Origin: JBEVMS01 sp040508515
Lineage (GTDB): Bacteria > Pseudomonadota > Gammaproteobacteria > Xanthomonadales > Rhodanobacteraceae
DNA: 8,054 nucleotides
Assembly: GCA_040508515.1 (NCBI GenBank)
Contig: JBEVMS010000230.1
Coordinates: 1-8,054 of the forward strand
Direction of reading: 5' to 3'
Part shown: piece after piece, positions 1 through 5,926 of the stretch
Layout: the number at the start of each line of letters is the position of its first letter
Numbering within the stretch: the stretch's first letter is position 1
The notes under the pieces: model-generated
The model's input: only the letters and a program-made list of their open reading frames with translations
Told to the model about the DNA's origin: nothing
Databases searched by the model: none
Made by a program: the position numbers and the translations under genes

Positions 1-35
1 ACCATGCGTCATCCGGTACACATAGTCTTTGTTAA

Positions 36-57
36 CGTTCGCGCTTTTTAACGAACG
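36..57 (-). repeat. Short inverted repeat CGTTCG/CGAACG around an A-rich loop
   Basis: Six-base arms at 36-41 and 52-57 flank a 10-base spacer (A-rich on the mRNA strand). The repeat lies in the AT-richest part of the window, in the presumed lpxC upstream region. It could be an operator, an RNA hairpin or chance. A GTTAAC palindrome at 31-36 adjoins it. I cannot name a regulator. Confidence 0.3.
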
Positions 58-114
58 CCATCACCACGATCGAAATACCTCAGCCAGTCGCGCCTGGGCG
101 CTTCAAACGGGAGG

Positions 115-140
115 GTGGCCCGCCCTTTCGGGAAGGCCAC
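115..140 (-). terminator. Hairpin after ftsZ, possible weak terminator or attenuator
   Basis: On the mRNA strand, outer stem GTGGCC/GGCCAC (6 bp) encloses a TT/CG mismatch, then stem CCC/GGG with a GAAA tetraloop of the stable GNRA class. It lies about 70 bases past the ftsZ stop. The bases after it (CCTCCCGTTT) are not a U-tract, so it is not a canonical intrinsic terminator. It may protect the 3' end of a processed ftsZ mRNA or partly attenuate read-through towards lpxC. Confidence 0.35.
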
Positions 141-210
141 AGTGAGCTTCGACAAGCGGATGTGTAACTTTGTTCAATTTTTCTTTGAGAACCGTAAAGC
201 GATCCGTGAC

Positions 211-1428
211 TCAGTCGGCCTGGCGACGCAGAAAAGCCGGAATATCCAGGTAGTCAAAGCTCGGATCGGCATTCTTGGTCGCCGCCGGCGCCTCGCGACT
301 GCTAGTGCTGCTGCCGACGCTATCCGGCTGGGCATAGTCGACCACTTCGTTGCCGGTACCGGTGCGCAACACCACCGGCCGCGGGCGCTGACGCATTTCC
401 ACCGTTGGACCGGCTGCATGATGCTGGGTCACGGTGCCGGTGCCGGTGGGCCGCATCGAGCCGCGCGCAGGCATCCGGTTGAGGCCGGTCGCCACCACGG
501 TTACGCGAACATCGTCCTGCATATCCGGGTCCAGCGAGGTGCCGATGACCACGGTGGCATCTTCGCTGGCGTAGTCGTGGATGATCCGACCAATTTCATC
601 GAACTCGCGCATGGTCAGGTTCATGCCGGCGGTGACATTGACCAGCACGCCGCAGGCGCCGTTCAAGTCCACGTCTTCCAGCAACGGATTCTTGATCGCC
701 GCCTCGGCCGCCGCCTGTGCACGGTCGTCGCCGCGGGCGGTGCCCGAGCCCATCATGGCCAAGCCCATTTCGCTCATCACGGTGCGTACGTCGGCAAAGT
801 CGACGTTGATCAAGCCAGGGCTGGTGATCAAATCGGCGATGCCCTGCACGGCGCCCTGCAGCACGTCATTGGCGGCCTTGAAGGCGTTCAGCAGGGTCAC
901 TTCGCGGCCCAGCACCGAGAGCAACTTCTCGTTCGGCACGGTGATCAGCGAATCGACGTGCTGGGAGAGATCCTCGATGCCCTTCATCGCCACCTGCATG
1001 CGCCGACGACCCTCGAACGGAAATGGCTTGGTCACCACCGCCACGGTGAGGATGCCCTTTTCCTTGGCCAATTGCGCCACCACCGGCGCGGCGCCGGTGC
1101 CGGTGCCGCCGCCCATGCCGGCAGTGATGAATACCATGTCCGCGCCCTCGAGCATTTCCTCGATGCGTTCGCGGTCTTCCAGCGCCGCCTGACGGCCCAC
1201 TTCCGGATTGGCGCCAGCGCCAAGGCCCTTGGTGACATTGGCGCCCAGTTGCAGGTGCAGCCGGCTACCGCAACTCTTCATCGCCTGCGCGTCGGTGTTG
1301 GCGACGACGAACTCGACGCCTTCGATGTTTGCATTGACCATGTGAGCCACGGCGTTACCGCCGCCGCCGCCCACGCCGATGACCTTGATAACTGCATTGG
1401 GTGCGAGTTTTTCGACCAGTTCAAACAT
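211..1428 (-). CDS. ftsZ: FtsZ, tubulin-like cell division GTPase
   Basis: FtsZ polymerises with GTP at mid-cell into the ring that organises septal wall synthesis. The 405-residue protein (E. coli: 383) starts MFELVEKLAPNAVIKVIGVG, nearly as in Pseudomonas. It has the G-rich loop GGGGGNA (20-26), the tubulin signature GGGTGTG (106-112), and the T7 synergy loop NVDFADV (208-214), whose Asp210 and Asp213 match the E. coli catalytic Asp209 and Asp212. The globular part ends near 317. A variable linker of about 70 residues follows, then the conserved C-terminal peptide DYLDIPAFLRR (392-402), which binds FtsA, ZipA and MinC. The frame is open well upstream of 1428, but that part overlaps ftsA and the gap. 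The start at 1428 is set by family alignment and the Shine-Dalgarno. Unlike the genes before it, ftsZ is not overlapped with its neighbour; it has its own leader with hairpins, consistent with the higher dose of FtsZ needed relative to FtsA. Confidence 0.98.
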   Translation of the reverse strand: MFELVEKLAPNAVIKVIGVGGGGGNAVAHMVNANIEGVEFVVANTDAQAMKSCGSRLHLQLGANVTKGLGAGANPEVGRQAALEDRERIEEMLEGADMVFITAGMGGGTGTGAAPVVAQLAKEKGILTVAVVTKPFPFEGRRRMQVAMKGIEDLSQHVDSLITVPNEKLLSVLGREVTLLNAFKAANDVLQGAVQGIADLITSPGLINVDFADVRTVMSEMGLAMMGSGTARGDDRAQAAAEAAIKNPLLEDVDLNGACGVLVNVTAGMNLTMREFDEIGRIIHDYASEDATVVIGTSLDPDMQDDVRVTVVATGLNRMPARGSMRPTGTGTVTQHHAAGPTVEMRQRPRPVVLRTGTGNEVVDYAQPDSVGSSTSSREAPAATKNADPSFDYLDIPAFLRRQAD

Positions 1429-1435
1429 TTCCCGT

Positions 1436-1440
1436 CCTCC
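1436..1440 (-). promoter_or_regulatory. ftsZ Shine-Dalgarno
   Basis: GGAGG lies 7 bases before the ATG at 1428, inside GGAGGACGGGAA. It is the best-placed site in the window and decides the ftsZ start. An in-frame ATG at 1452 would add eight residues but lacks a good upstream site, and this Shine-Dalgarno would then lie inside its coding sequence. Confidence 0.85.
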
Positions 1441-1471
1441 GTAGAGATTCATTGTCGTTGTAACCGTCCAT

Positions 1472-1538
1472 CCGGCTCCTGCCGGCTGGCGGTGGTGGGC
1501 GATCCTCTCGCCCGGGGCGGCCATTCCTACGGCCGCCC
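1472..1538 (-). promoter_or_regulatory. Three tandem hairpins with AGGA loops in the ftsA-ftsZ gap (ftsZ leader)
   Basis: The 139 bases between ftsA and ftsZ (1429-1567) contain three consecutive perfect inverted repeats. In mRNA order they are: 1515-1538, 8-bp stem GGGCGGCC, loop GTAGGAAT; 1497-1513, 6-bp stem GGGCGA, loop GAGGA; 1472-1485, 5-bp stem CCGGC, loop AGGA. Only one base separates the first two. All three loops show AGGA on the transcribed strand, and a fourth GGA-rich stretch, GGAGGA, is the ftsZ Shine-Dalgarno. No hairpin is followed by a U-run, so intrinsic termination is unlikely. GGA in hairpin loops plus a GGA in the Shine-Dalgarno is the known layout of CsrA/RsmA target leaders. 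That reading is an inference; the hairpins could instead stabilise a processed ftsZ mRNA or be GC-rich chance pairing. I saw no convincing promoter in this gap. Confidence 0.5.
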
Positions 1539-1567
1539 TTAAAGCAGATCGAGGCCAAGGGCTTCGA

Positions 1568-2800
1568 TCAGAAATTTTTGGTGATCCAGCCGCGCAACCG
1601 CTCGAACAACCCACCGACGCTGCCGCCGACCGGACCGGCCACGCGCATGCCGCCCGAACGCGCACCGTGCAGCAGCAGGCCCACGCCGGTGGAATGCAGC
1701 GGGTTCGAAACCACCTCGCCCAGCCCGCTGACGTGCTGCGGCACACCGATGCGCACCATCTTGTGGAAGATTTCCTCGGCCAGCTCCAGTGCGCCCTCCA
1801 TCCGCGAGGCGCCGCCGGTCAGCACGATGCCGGCGGCCACCAGACTTTCGTAGCCGGAGCGGCGCAGCTCGTCCTGCACCATCTCGAAGATTTCCTCGTA
1901 GCGCGCCTGCACCGACTGCGCCAGCGATTGCCGCGCCAGCCGACGCGGCGGCCGATCGCCCACGCTGGGCACCTGGATGGTTTCTTCGGCGTGCGCCAAA
2001 CCGGCCAGCGCGCAGGCGTACTTGATCTTGATTTCTTCGGCATGCGCGGTCGGGGTGTGCACGCCGTACGCGATGTCGTTGGTGACCTGATCGCCGCCGA
2101 CCGGCAGCGATTTGGTGTGCCGGATCGAGCCTTGGGTGAAGATCGCGATGTCGGTGGTGCCGGCACCGATATCGACCAGGCAGACGCCCAGCTCGCGCTC
2201 GTCGTCGGTCAGTACCGACTTGGCGCTGGCCAGCGCCGAGGGCACCAGTTCGTCCACCGACAAACCGCAGCGCTGGATGCACTTGGAGATGTTCTGCACC
2301 GCCGCGGCCGCACCGGTGACCAGATGCACCGAGGCTTCCAGCCGCACGCCGCTCATGCCGACCGGCGAGCGGATGCCGTCCTGGCCGTCGATGCGGTATT
2401 CCTGTGACTCCTTGTAAAGCACCTTGCGGTCCGCCGGTATGGCCACCGCGCTGGCCGCTTCCAGCACCTGTTCCAGATCGTTGGCGGTCACTTCGCGATC
2501 GCGGATCGCCGCGGTGCCGTGCGAGTTCTTGGTCTCCAGGTGGCTGCCGGAAATCGAGGCGTAGACCGAGCGGATATCGCAGCCGGCCATCAGCTCGGCC
2601 TCTTCCACCGCGCGCTGGATCGAGTGCACGGTCGATTCGATGTCCACCACCGAGCCGCGCTTCATACCGCGCGAGACGTGCGAGCCGATACCGATGATCT
2701 CGATCGGTTCGCCCGGTTCGTATTCACCGACGATCGCCACCACCTTGGAGGTGCCAATGTCCAATCCAACTACGAGTTGCTTGTCGTTACGGGGTTTCAT
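1568..2800 (-). CDS. ftsA: FtsA, actin-like membrane tether of the Z ring
   Basis: FtsA is an actin-fold ATP-binding protein that attaches FtsZ filaments to the inner membrane and recruits later division proteins. The 410-residue protein (E. coli: 420) has phosphate-1 loop GLDIGTSK (12-19), the SHS2/1C insertion typical of FtsA (about 84-165), phosphate-2 loop VDIGAGTTD (209-217), the adenosine motif LTGGASRMEG (327-336) and a C-terminal amphipathic helix, GGLFERLRGWITKNF (396-410), which is the membrane-targeting sequence. The complete helix shows that the gene is not truncated. The ATG at 2800 overlaps the ftsQ stop (ATGA). The frame is open 74 codons further upstream, but that part is ftsQ read in another frame. 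The nearest Shine-Dalgarno is GGAGG at 2813-2817, 12 bases from the ATG. This is longer than ideal and suggests modest initiation that relies on coupling. A 139-base gap follows before ftsZ. Confidence 0.97.
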   Translation of the reverse strand: MKPRNDKQLVVGLDIGTSKVVAIVGEYEPGEPIEIIGIGSHVSRGMKRGSVVDIESTVHSIQRAVEEAELMAGCDIRSVYASISGSHLETKNSHGTAAIRDREVTANDLEQVLEAASAVAIPADRKVLYKESQEYRIDGQDGIRSPVGMSGVRLEASVHLVTGAAAAVQNISKCIQRCGLSVDELVPSALASAKSVLTDDERELGVCLVDIGAGTTDIAIFTQGSIRHTKSLPVGGDQVTNDIAYGVHTPTAHAEEIKIKYACALAGLAHAEETIQVPSVGDRPPRRLARQSLAQSVQARYEEIFEMVQDELRRSGYESLVAAGIVLTGGASRMEGALELAEEIFHKMVRIGVPQHVSGLGEVVSNPLHSTGVGLLLHGARSGGMRVAGPVGGSVGGLFERLRGWITKNF

Positions 2801-3540
2801 GTTGGGGTCGTGCCTCCAGCGTTGTTGACGACGGCGGGGGCTTGGGGTTGCTGCCATCTGACGGCGAATCCATTGGTGTAACGCAAGTCGGCATAGGCGA
2901 AGCCCGTGCTGTGACCGGCCATGAGTTGTGGGTAGACAGTGAGGAAGCGACGCAGCCGGCGGCCGGCCTGGTCGCGATCGCCGATAACGATCTGGGCGCC
3001 GTTGGCGGTGGTGATGCTCCAACTGCCGCGCTCGCTCAAGGACACCCCGGCAACACCCAGACGGGTGCCGCTGAACGCCTTCTTGGCGTCGGCATAGAAA
3101 CTGACCACTTCGGCGAGGCGATCGTCCGGACCGTGCAAGTCAGGCAGATTGGCCGGCAAGTCGCCCGACACCTGAAACACCTTGCCTTGGCGGCTGATCA
3201 GCTGGGTGTCGTTCCAGCGCGCGAACGGCTGGCGCTCATAGATGCGCAGCACCAGCGTATCGGGCCAATGCTTGCGCGCCTCCACCGACTCCACCCACGG
3301 CAGCGCCGACACCGCTTGCTGCACCTGATCGAGCTTGAGCGCGAAGAAACCCTTGCCCAGCGACGGCAGTACCGCCGCGCGAATCTGCTCGGCACCGACG
3401 TGCTGGAACTCCGCCTGCACGGTGAGCTGAGTCACCGGCCAGCGATTGGCGGCGAACCAGCCTTGCAGGACGCCGACCACCGGCAACGCGACCAGCGCGA
3501 TGGCGATGCTCCAGGCGATCAGGCGCGCCAGACTTCTCAT
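2797..3540 (-). CDS. ftsQ: FtsQ, bitopic divisome protein (POTRA domain)
   Basis: FtsQ is a single-pass inner-membrane protein. Its periplasmic part binds FtsB/FtsL and connects early and late divisome components. The 247-residue protein has a very short cytoplasmic end, one transmembrane helix (about 6-28), a POTRA domain (about 34-104, including KGFFALKL, LPWVESVEARKHWPDTLVLRI and YERQPFARW) and a beta domain to about 230 ending in DLRYTNGFAVRW. The last 17 or so residues are low-complexity and Pro/Ala/Thr-rich. The ATG at 3540 is chosen because it overlaps the ddlB stop (ATGA), has GGGAGG 4 bases upstream (3545-3550), and begins just before the membrane helix; the frame opens 13 codons earlier at 3579 without comparable support. 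E. coli FtsQ has a longer cytoplasmic tail (about 24 residues). FtsQ is weakly conserved, so recognition rests on the membrane-POTRA layout, the short motifs and the gene order. Confidence 0.95.
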   Translation of the reverse strand: MRSLARLIAWSIAIALVALPVVGVLQGWFAANRWPVTQLTVQAEFQHVGAEQIRAAVLPSLGKGFFALKLDQVQQAVSALPWVESVEARKHWPDTLVLRIYERQPFARWNDTQLISRQGKVFQVSGDLPANLPDLHGPDDRLAEVVSFYADAKKAFSGTRLGVAGVSLSERGSWSITTANGAQIVIGDRDQAGRRLRRFLTVYPQLMAGHSTGFAYADLRYTNGFAVRWQQPQAPAVVNNAGGTTPT

Positions 3541-4487
3541 GGCGCCTCCCGGAAACTGGTTTCGAGGATCTGCCAGCACAGGCTTTCAAAATCGATCCCG
3601 ACTGCGCTGGCCGCCTTGGGCACCAGCGAGTGCGTGGTCATGCCCGGTGCGGTGTTCACCTCCAGCAGCCAGTTGTTGCCGTGCTTGTCGCGCATCACGT
3701 CGACGCGGCCCCAGCCCGAACATGCCAGTGCATCGAAGGCCTGTAGGGCGAGCGCGCGCATCTCCTGCTCCGCGGCTCCATCGAGACCCGGGCAGAGGTA
3801 CTGGGTGTCTTCGGCGATGTATTTGGCGTTGTAGTCGTAGTACTCGCCCTTGGGCACGATCTGGATCGTCGGCAGGACCTCGCGACCGAGAATGCCGACG
3901 GTAAATTCGCCGCCTTCGCGTGTGTCGCCTTCGATCAGCGTCTCCATCAACATGTCGCCGGGATAGCGTTGTGCCAGTTCCACCGCCGCTTCGAGGTCCG
4001 CTTCCTGGAACACACGCGTCACGCCGACGCTGGAACCCTCCCACGCCGGCTTGACGATGAGCGGAAAGCCGATCTGGCGCGCGGCGGCGTGCATGTCCGC
4101 ACCGCGCGGCAATGCCTGATAGCGCGGCGTCGGCAGGCCCATCGATAGCCACACCTGCTTGGCGCGGATCTTGTCCAGCGACAGCGCCGAACCGAGAACG
4201 CCCGAACCCGTGAACGGCACGCGCAGGGATTGCAGCGCCCCCTGCAGCTCGCCGTTCTCACCACCGCCACCGTGCAGGATGTTGAACACGCGCGCGAAAT
4301 GGCCGGCGCGCAGCGCATCGAGCAAGGAGGGAATGCCGTCGATCGCATGCGCGTCGACGCCGCGCGCCTTCAATGCGGCCAGCACATTGCGGCCCGAATC
4401 GAGCGAGACCTCACGCTCGGCCGAGCTGCCGCCCATCACCACGGCGACGCGGCCAAACTGTGCGGGATCTTTAATGAGGGTGGTCAT
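3537..4487 (-). CDS. ddlB: DdlB, D-alanine--D-alanine ligase
   Basis: Ddl is a cytoplasmic ATP-grasp enzyme that joins two D-Ala to make the dipeptide added by MurF. The protein has 316 residues (E. coli DdlB: 306). The N-terminal domain has GGSSAEREVSL (19-29), with Glu24 matching E. coli Glu15, and HGGGGENGELQG (72-83). The ATP-grasp part has KPAWEGSSVGV (146-156; Ser152 matches Ser150), an omega loop YYDYNAKY (216-223), GWGRVDVM (258-265; Arg261 matches Arg255) and LLEVNTAPGM (274-283; Asn278 matches Asn272). Tyr223 aligns with E. coli Tyr216, the residue typical of D-Ala-D-Ala ligases rather than VanA-type D-Ala-D-Lac ligases. A short insertion, DTREGG (188-193), precedes the EFTVGIL strand where E. 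coli has one residue. The start overlaps the murC stop (ATGA). Its Shine-Dalgarno is weak (AAGG at 4498-4501, 10 bases away), so expression probably depends on coupling to murC. Confidence 0.97.
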   Translation of the reverse strand: MTTLIKDPAQFGRVAVVMGGSSAEREVSLDSGRNVLAALKARGVDAHAIDGIPSLLDALRAGHFARVFNILHGGGGENGELQGALQSLRVPFTGSGVLGSALSLDKIRAKQVWLSMGLPTPRYQALPRGADMHAAARQIGFPLIVKPAWEGSSVGVTRVFQEADLEAAVELAQRYPGDMLMETLIEGDTREGGEFTVGILGREVLPTIQIVPKGEYYDYNAKYIAEDTQYLCPGLDGAAEQEMRALALQAFDALACSGWGRVDVMRDKHGNNWLLEVNTAPGMTTHSLVPKAASAVGIDFESLCWQILETSFREAP

Positions 4488-5926
4488 GCGGGTGTCGCCT
4501 TGAGGTGGCCGGCCTGGGCCAGTTCCAGCGCCGCGGCGCCGATGTCGCCGGCGCCCAGCAGCAGCAAGAGATCGCCGTCGCGCAGCAGCGCCGGCAGGGC
4601 ATCTTTGAATTCGCGCGGATGACTGATCAGCACCGGATCGACCTTGCCGCGCGCGCGCACCGCACGCGCCAGAGCACGGCCGTCGGCGCCGGCGATTGGC
4701 GCTTCGCCGGCGGGATAGATTTCGGTCAGCACCAGCACATCGACTTCAGCCAGCACGTTGGCGAAATCGTCCAGCAGATCGCGCGTGCGGCTGTAGCGGT
4801 GCGGCTGGAAACCGACCACCAGCCGCCGCTCGGGCCAGCCACCGCGGGCCGCGGCGAACACCGCCGCCAGCTCGCGTGGGTGATGGCCGTAATCGTCCAC
4901 CAGCAGCACACTGCCCTGCGCCAGCGCGATTTCGCCGCGCCGATGGAAGCGCCGACCGACGCCTTCAAACTGCGCCAGCGCCTTGCCGATCGCCGGCGCT
5001 TCCACACCCAGCTGCCAACCGATCGCGGCGGCGGCCAGCGCGTTGAGTACGTTGTGCCGACCGGGCAGGTTTAAACGCACCGGCAACGCCTGCGCCAGGC
5101 CGGGCAGATGCAGGTCGAAAAGCATCTCGAAACCCTGCTGGCGCAGATGGCTGGCGCGCACGTCGGCGTCGCTGGCGTCGATGCCGTAAGTCATCACGCG
5201 GCGGCTGGTGTGCTTGGCCAGCAGCGCCACTTCCGGATCGTCGATGCACAGCACCGCCAGTCCGTAGAACGGCAGCCGGTGCAGGAAATCGGCGAACGCC
5301 TTTTTGACCTGGGCGAAGTCGCCGCCGTAGTTTTCAAGGTGATCGGCGTCGATATTGGTGACCGCGGCAATCACCGGCGAGAGCAGCAGGAACGAGCCAT
5401 CCGATTCGTCCGCCTCGGCCACCAGATACTGGCCGGTGCCCAGCCGCGCATTGGCGCCGGCGGCATTGAGCTGACCGCCGATGACGAAGGTCGGGTCGTA
5501 ATCGGCCTCGGCCAGCACGCTGGCGACCAGACTGGTGGTGGTGGTCTTGCCGTGCGTGCCGGCGATCGCGATGCCACGACGAAACCGCATCAGCTCGCCG
5601 AGCATTTCGGCGCGCGGAATCACGGGAATGCGCGCGGCGCGCGCGGCGACCAGTTCGGGATTGTCCGCGCCGATCGCGCTGGAGGTCACCACCACGTCGG
5701 AATCGCCCAGGTTGTCGGCGGCATGCCCCACGTGCACGGCGATGCCCAGTCCGGCCAGGCGCTGCGCGGTGGCCGAGCTGGCGCGATCCGAACCGGACAC
5801 CGCATAGCCGAGGTTGTGCAGCACTTCGGCTATGCCGCTCATGCCAACGCCGCCGATGCCGATGAAATGCACGCGCCGGAAGGTGCTCATCAGATCTTCG
5901 TGCGCGAGTAAGCGACGCGGAGTCAT
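4484..5926 (-). CDS. murC: MurC, UDP-N-acetylmuramate--L-alanine ligase
   Basis: MurC is the cytoplasmic ATP-dependent ligase that adds L-Ala to UDP-MurNAc, the first amino acid of the stem peptide. The protein has 480 residues, normal for the family. Domain 1 is a Rossmann-like fold with GIGGVGMSGIAEVL (23-36). The central Mur-ligase ATPase domain has the P-loop GTHGKTTT (123-130), EADESDGSF (171-179) and DHLENY (196-201 region). NLPGRHNVLNA (286-296) leads to the C-terminal ligase domain with DDYGHHPREL (344-353 region) and PHRYSRT (375-381). HHPRE and the HFIGIGGVGMSG start separate it from MurD, MurE and MurF. The ATG at 5926 overlaps the murG stop (ATGA) and has GAGG at 5934-5937, 7 bases upstream. 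An internal ATG at 5890 (residue 13) has only a weak GAAG. A similar short N-terminal extension occurs in Pseudomonas MurC. No murB lies between this gene and ddlB. Confidence 0.97.
   Translation of the reverse strand: MTPRRLLAHEDLMSTFRRVHFIGIGGVGMSGIAEVLHNLGYAVSGSDRASSATAQRLAGLGIAVHVGHAADNLGDSDVVVTSSAIGADNPELVAARAARIPVIPRAEMLGELMRFRRGIAIAGTHGKTTTTSLVASVLAEADYDPTFVIGGQLNAAGANARLGTGQYLVAEADESDGSFLLLSPVIAAVTNIDADHLENYGGDFAQVKKAFADFLHRLPFYGLAVLCIDDPEVALLAKHTSRRVMTYGIDASDADVRASHLRQQGFEMLFDLHLPGLAQALPVRLNLPGRHNVLNALAAAAIGWQLGVEAPAIGKALAQFEGVGRRFHRRGEIALAQGSVLLVDDYGHHPRELAAVFAAARGGWPERRLVVGFQPHRYSRTRDLLDDFANVLAEVDVLVLTEIYPAGEAPIAGADGRALARAVRARGKVDPVLISHPREFKDALPALLRDGDLLLLLGAGDIGAAALELAQAGHLKATPA

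Larger units (their letters stand above)
1..210 (-). other. Non-coding stretch downstream of ftsZ, presumed lpxC leader
   Basis: No gene is visible here. In gammaproteobacterial dcw clusters lpxC follows ftsZ on the same strand, and this stretch would be its 5' region. The lpxC start is not inside the window: I found no MxxQRTL-like N terminus. The stretch is more AT-rich than the genes. It contains the GAAA-loop hairpin (115-140), an A-rich segment just past the ftsZ stop (172-190), and the inverted repeat (36-57). I looked for paired -35/-10 boxes on the minus strand. TTGAAC at 172-177 is a fair -35, but there is no matching -10 at the right distance, so I do not call a promoter. Confidence 0.45.

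Noticed and set aside
32..61. Ten-codon mini-frame (MAFVKKRER plus stop) on the minus strand, as a leader peptide of lpxC.
   Set aside because: No clear Shine-Dalgarno precedes it, it overlaps the inverted repeat, and frames this short occur often by chance.
90..101. GC-rich palindrome GCGC-CTGG-GCGC as a terminator stem.
   Set aside because: Only four base pairs with no U-tract on either strand; expected by chance at this GC content.
172..177. TTGAAC on the minus strand as a sigma-70 -35 box for lpxC.
   Set aside because: No reasonable -10 hexamer lies 16-18 bases downstream; the sequence there is TGTCGA.
115..1542. Long plus-strand open frame (475 codons) antisense to ftsZ.
   Set aside because: It mirrors ftsZ codon structure in a high-GC genome, is rich in His, Arg, Ala and Gly with no recognisable domain, and has no convincing ribosome-binding site. 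ftsZ on the other strand is unambiguous.
2842..3834. Plus-strand open frame (330 codons) antisense to ftsQ and ddlB.
   Set aside because: It spans two real genes on the opposite strand and has a biased, domain-free composition. It is a GC-driven shadow frame.
4484..4487. Possible loss of murB between murC and ddlB.
   Set aside because: E. coli and Pseudomonas also lack murB at this position, so its absence is normal. The clean ATGA junction gives no sign of deletion.
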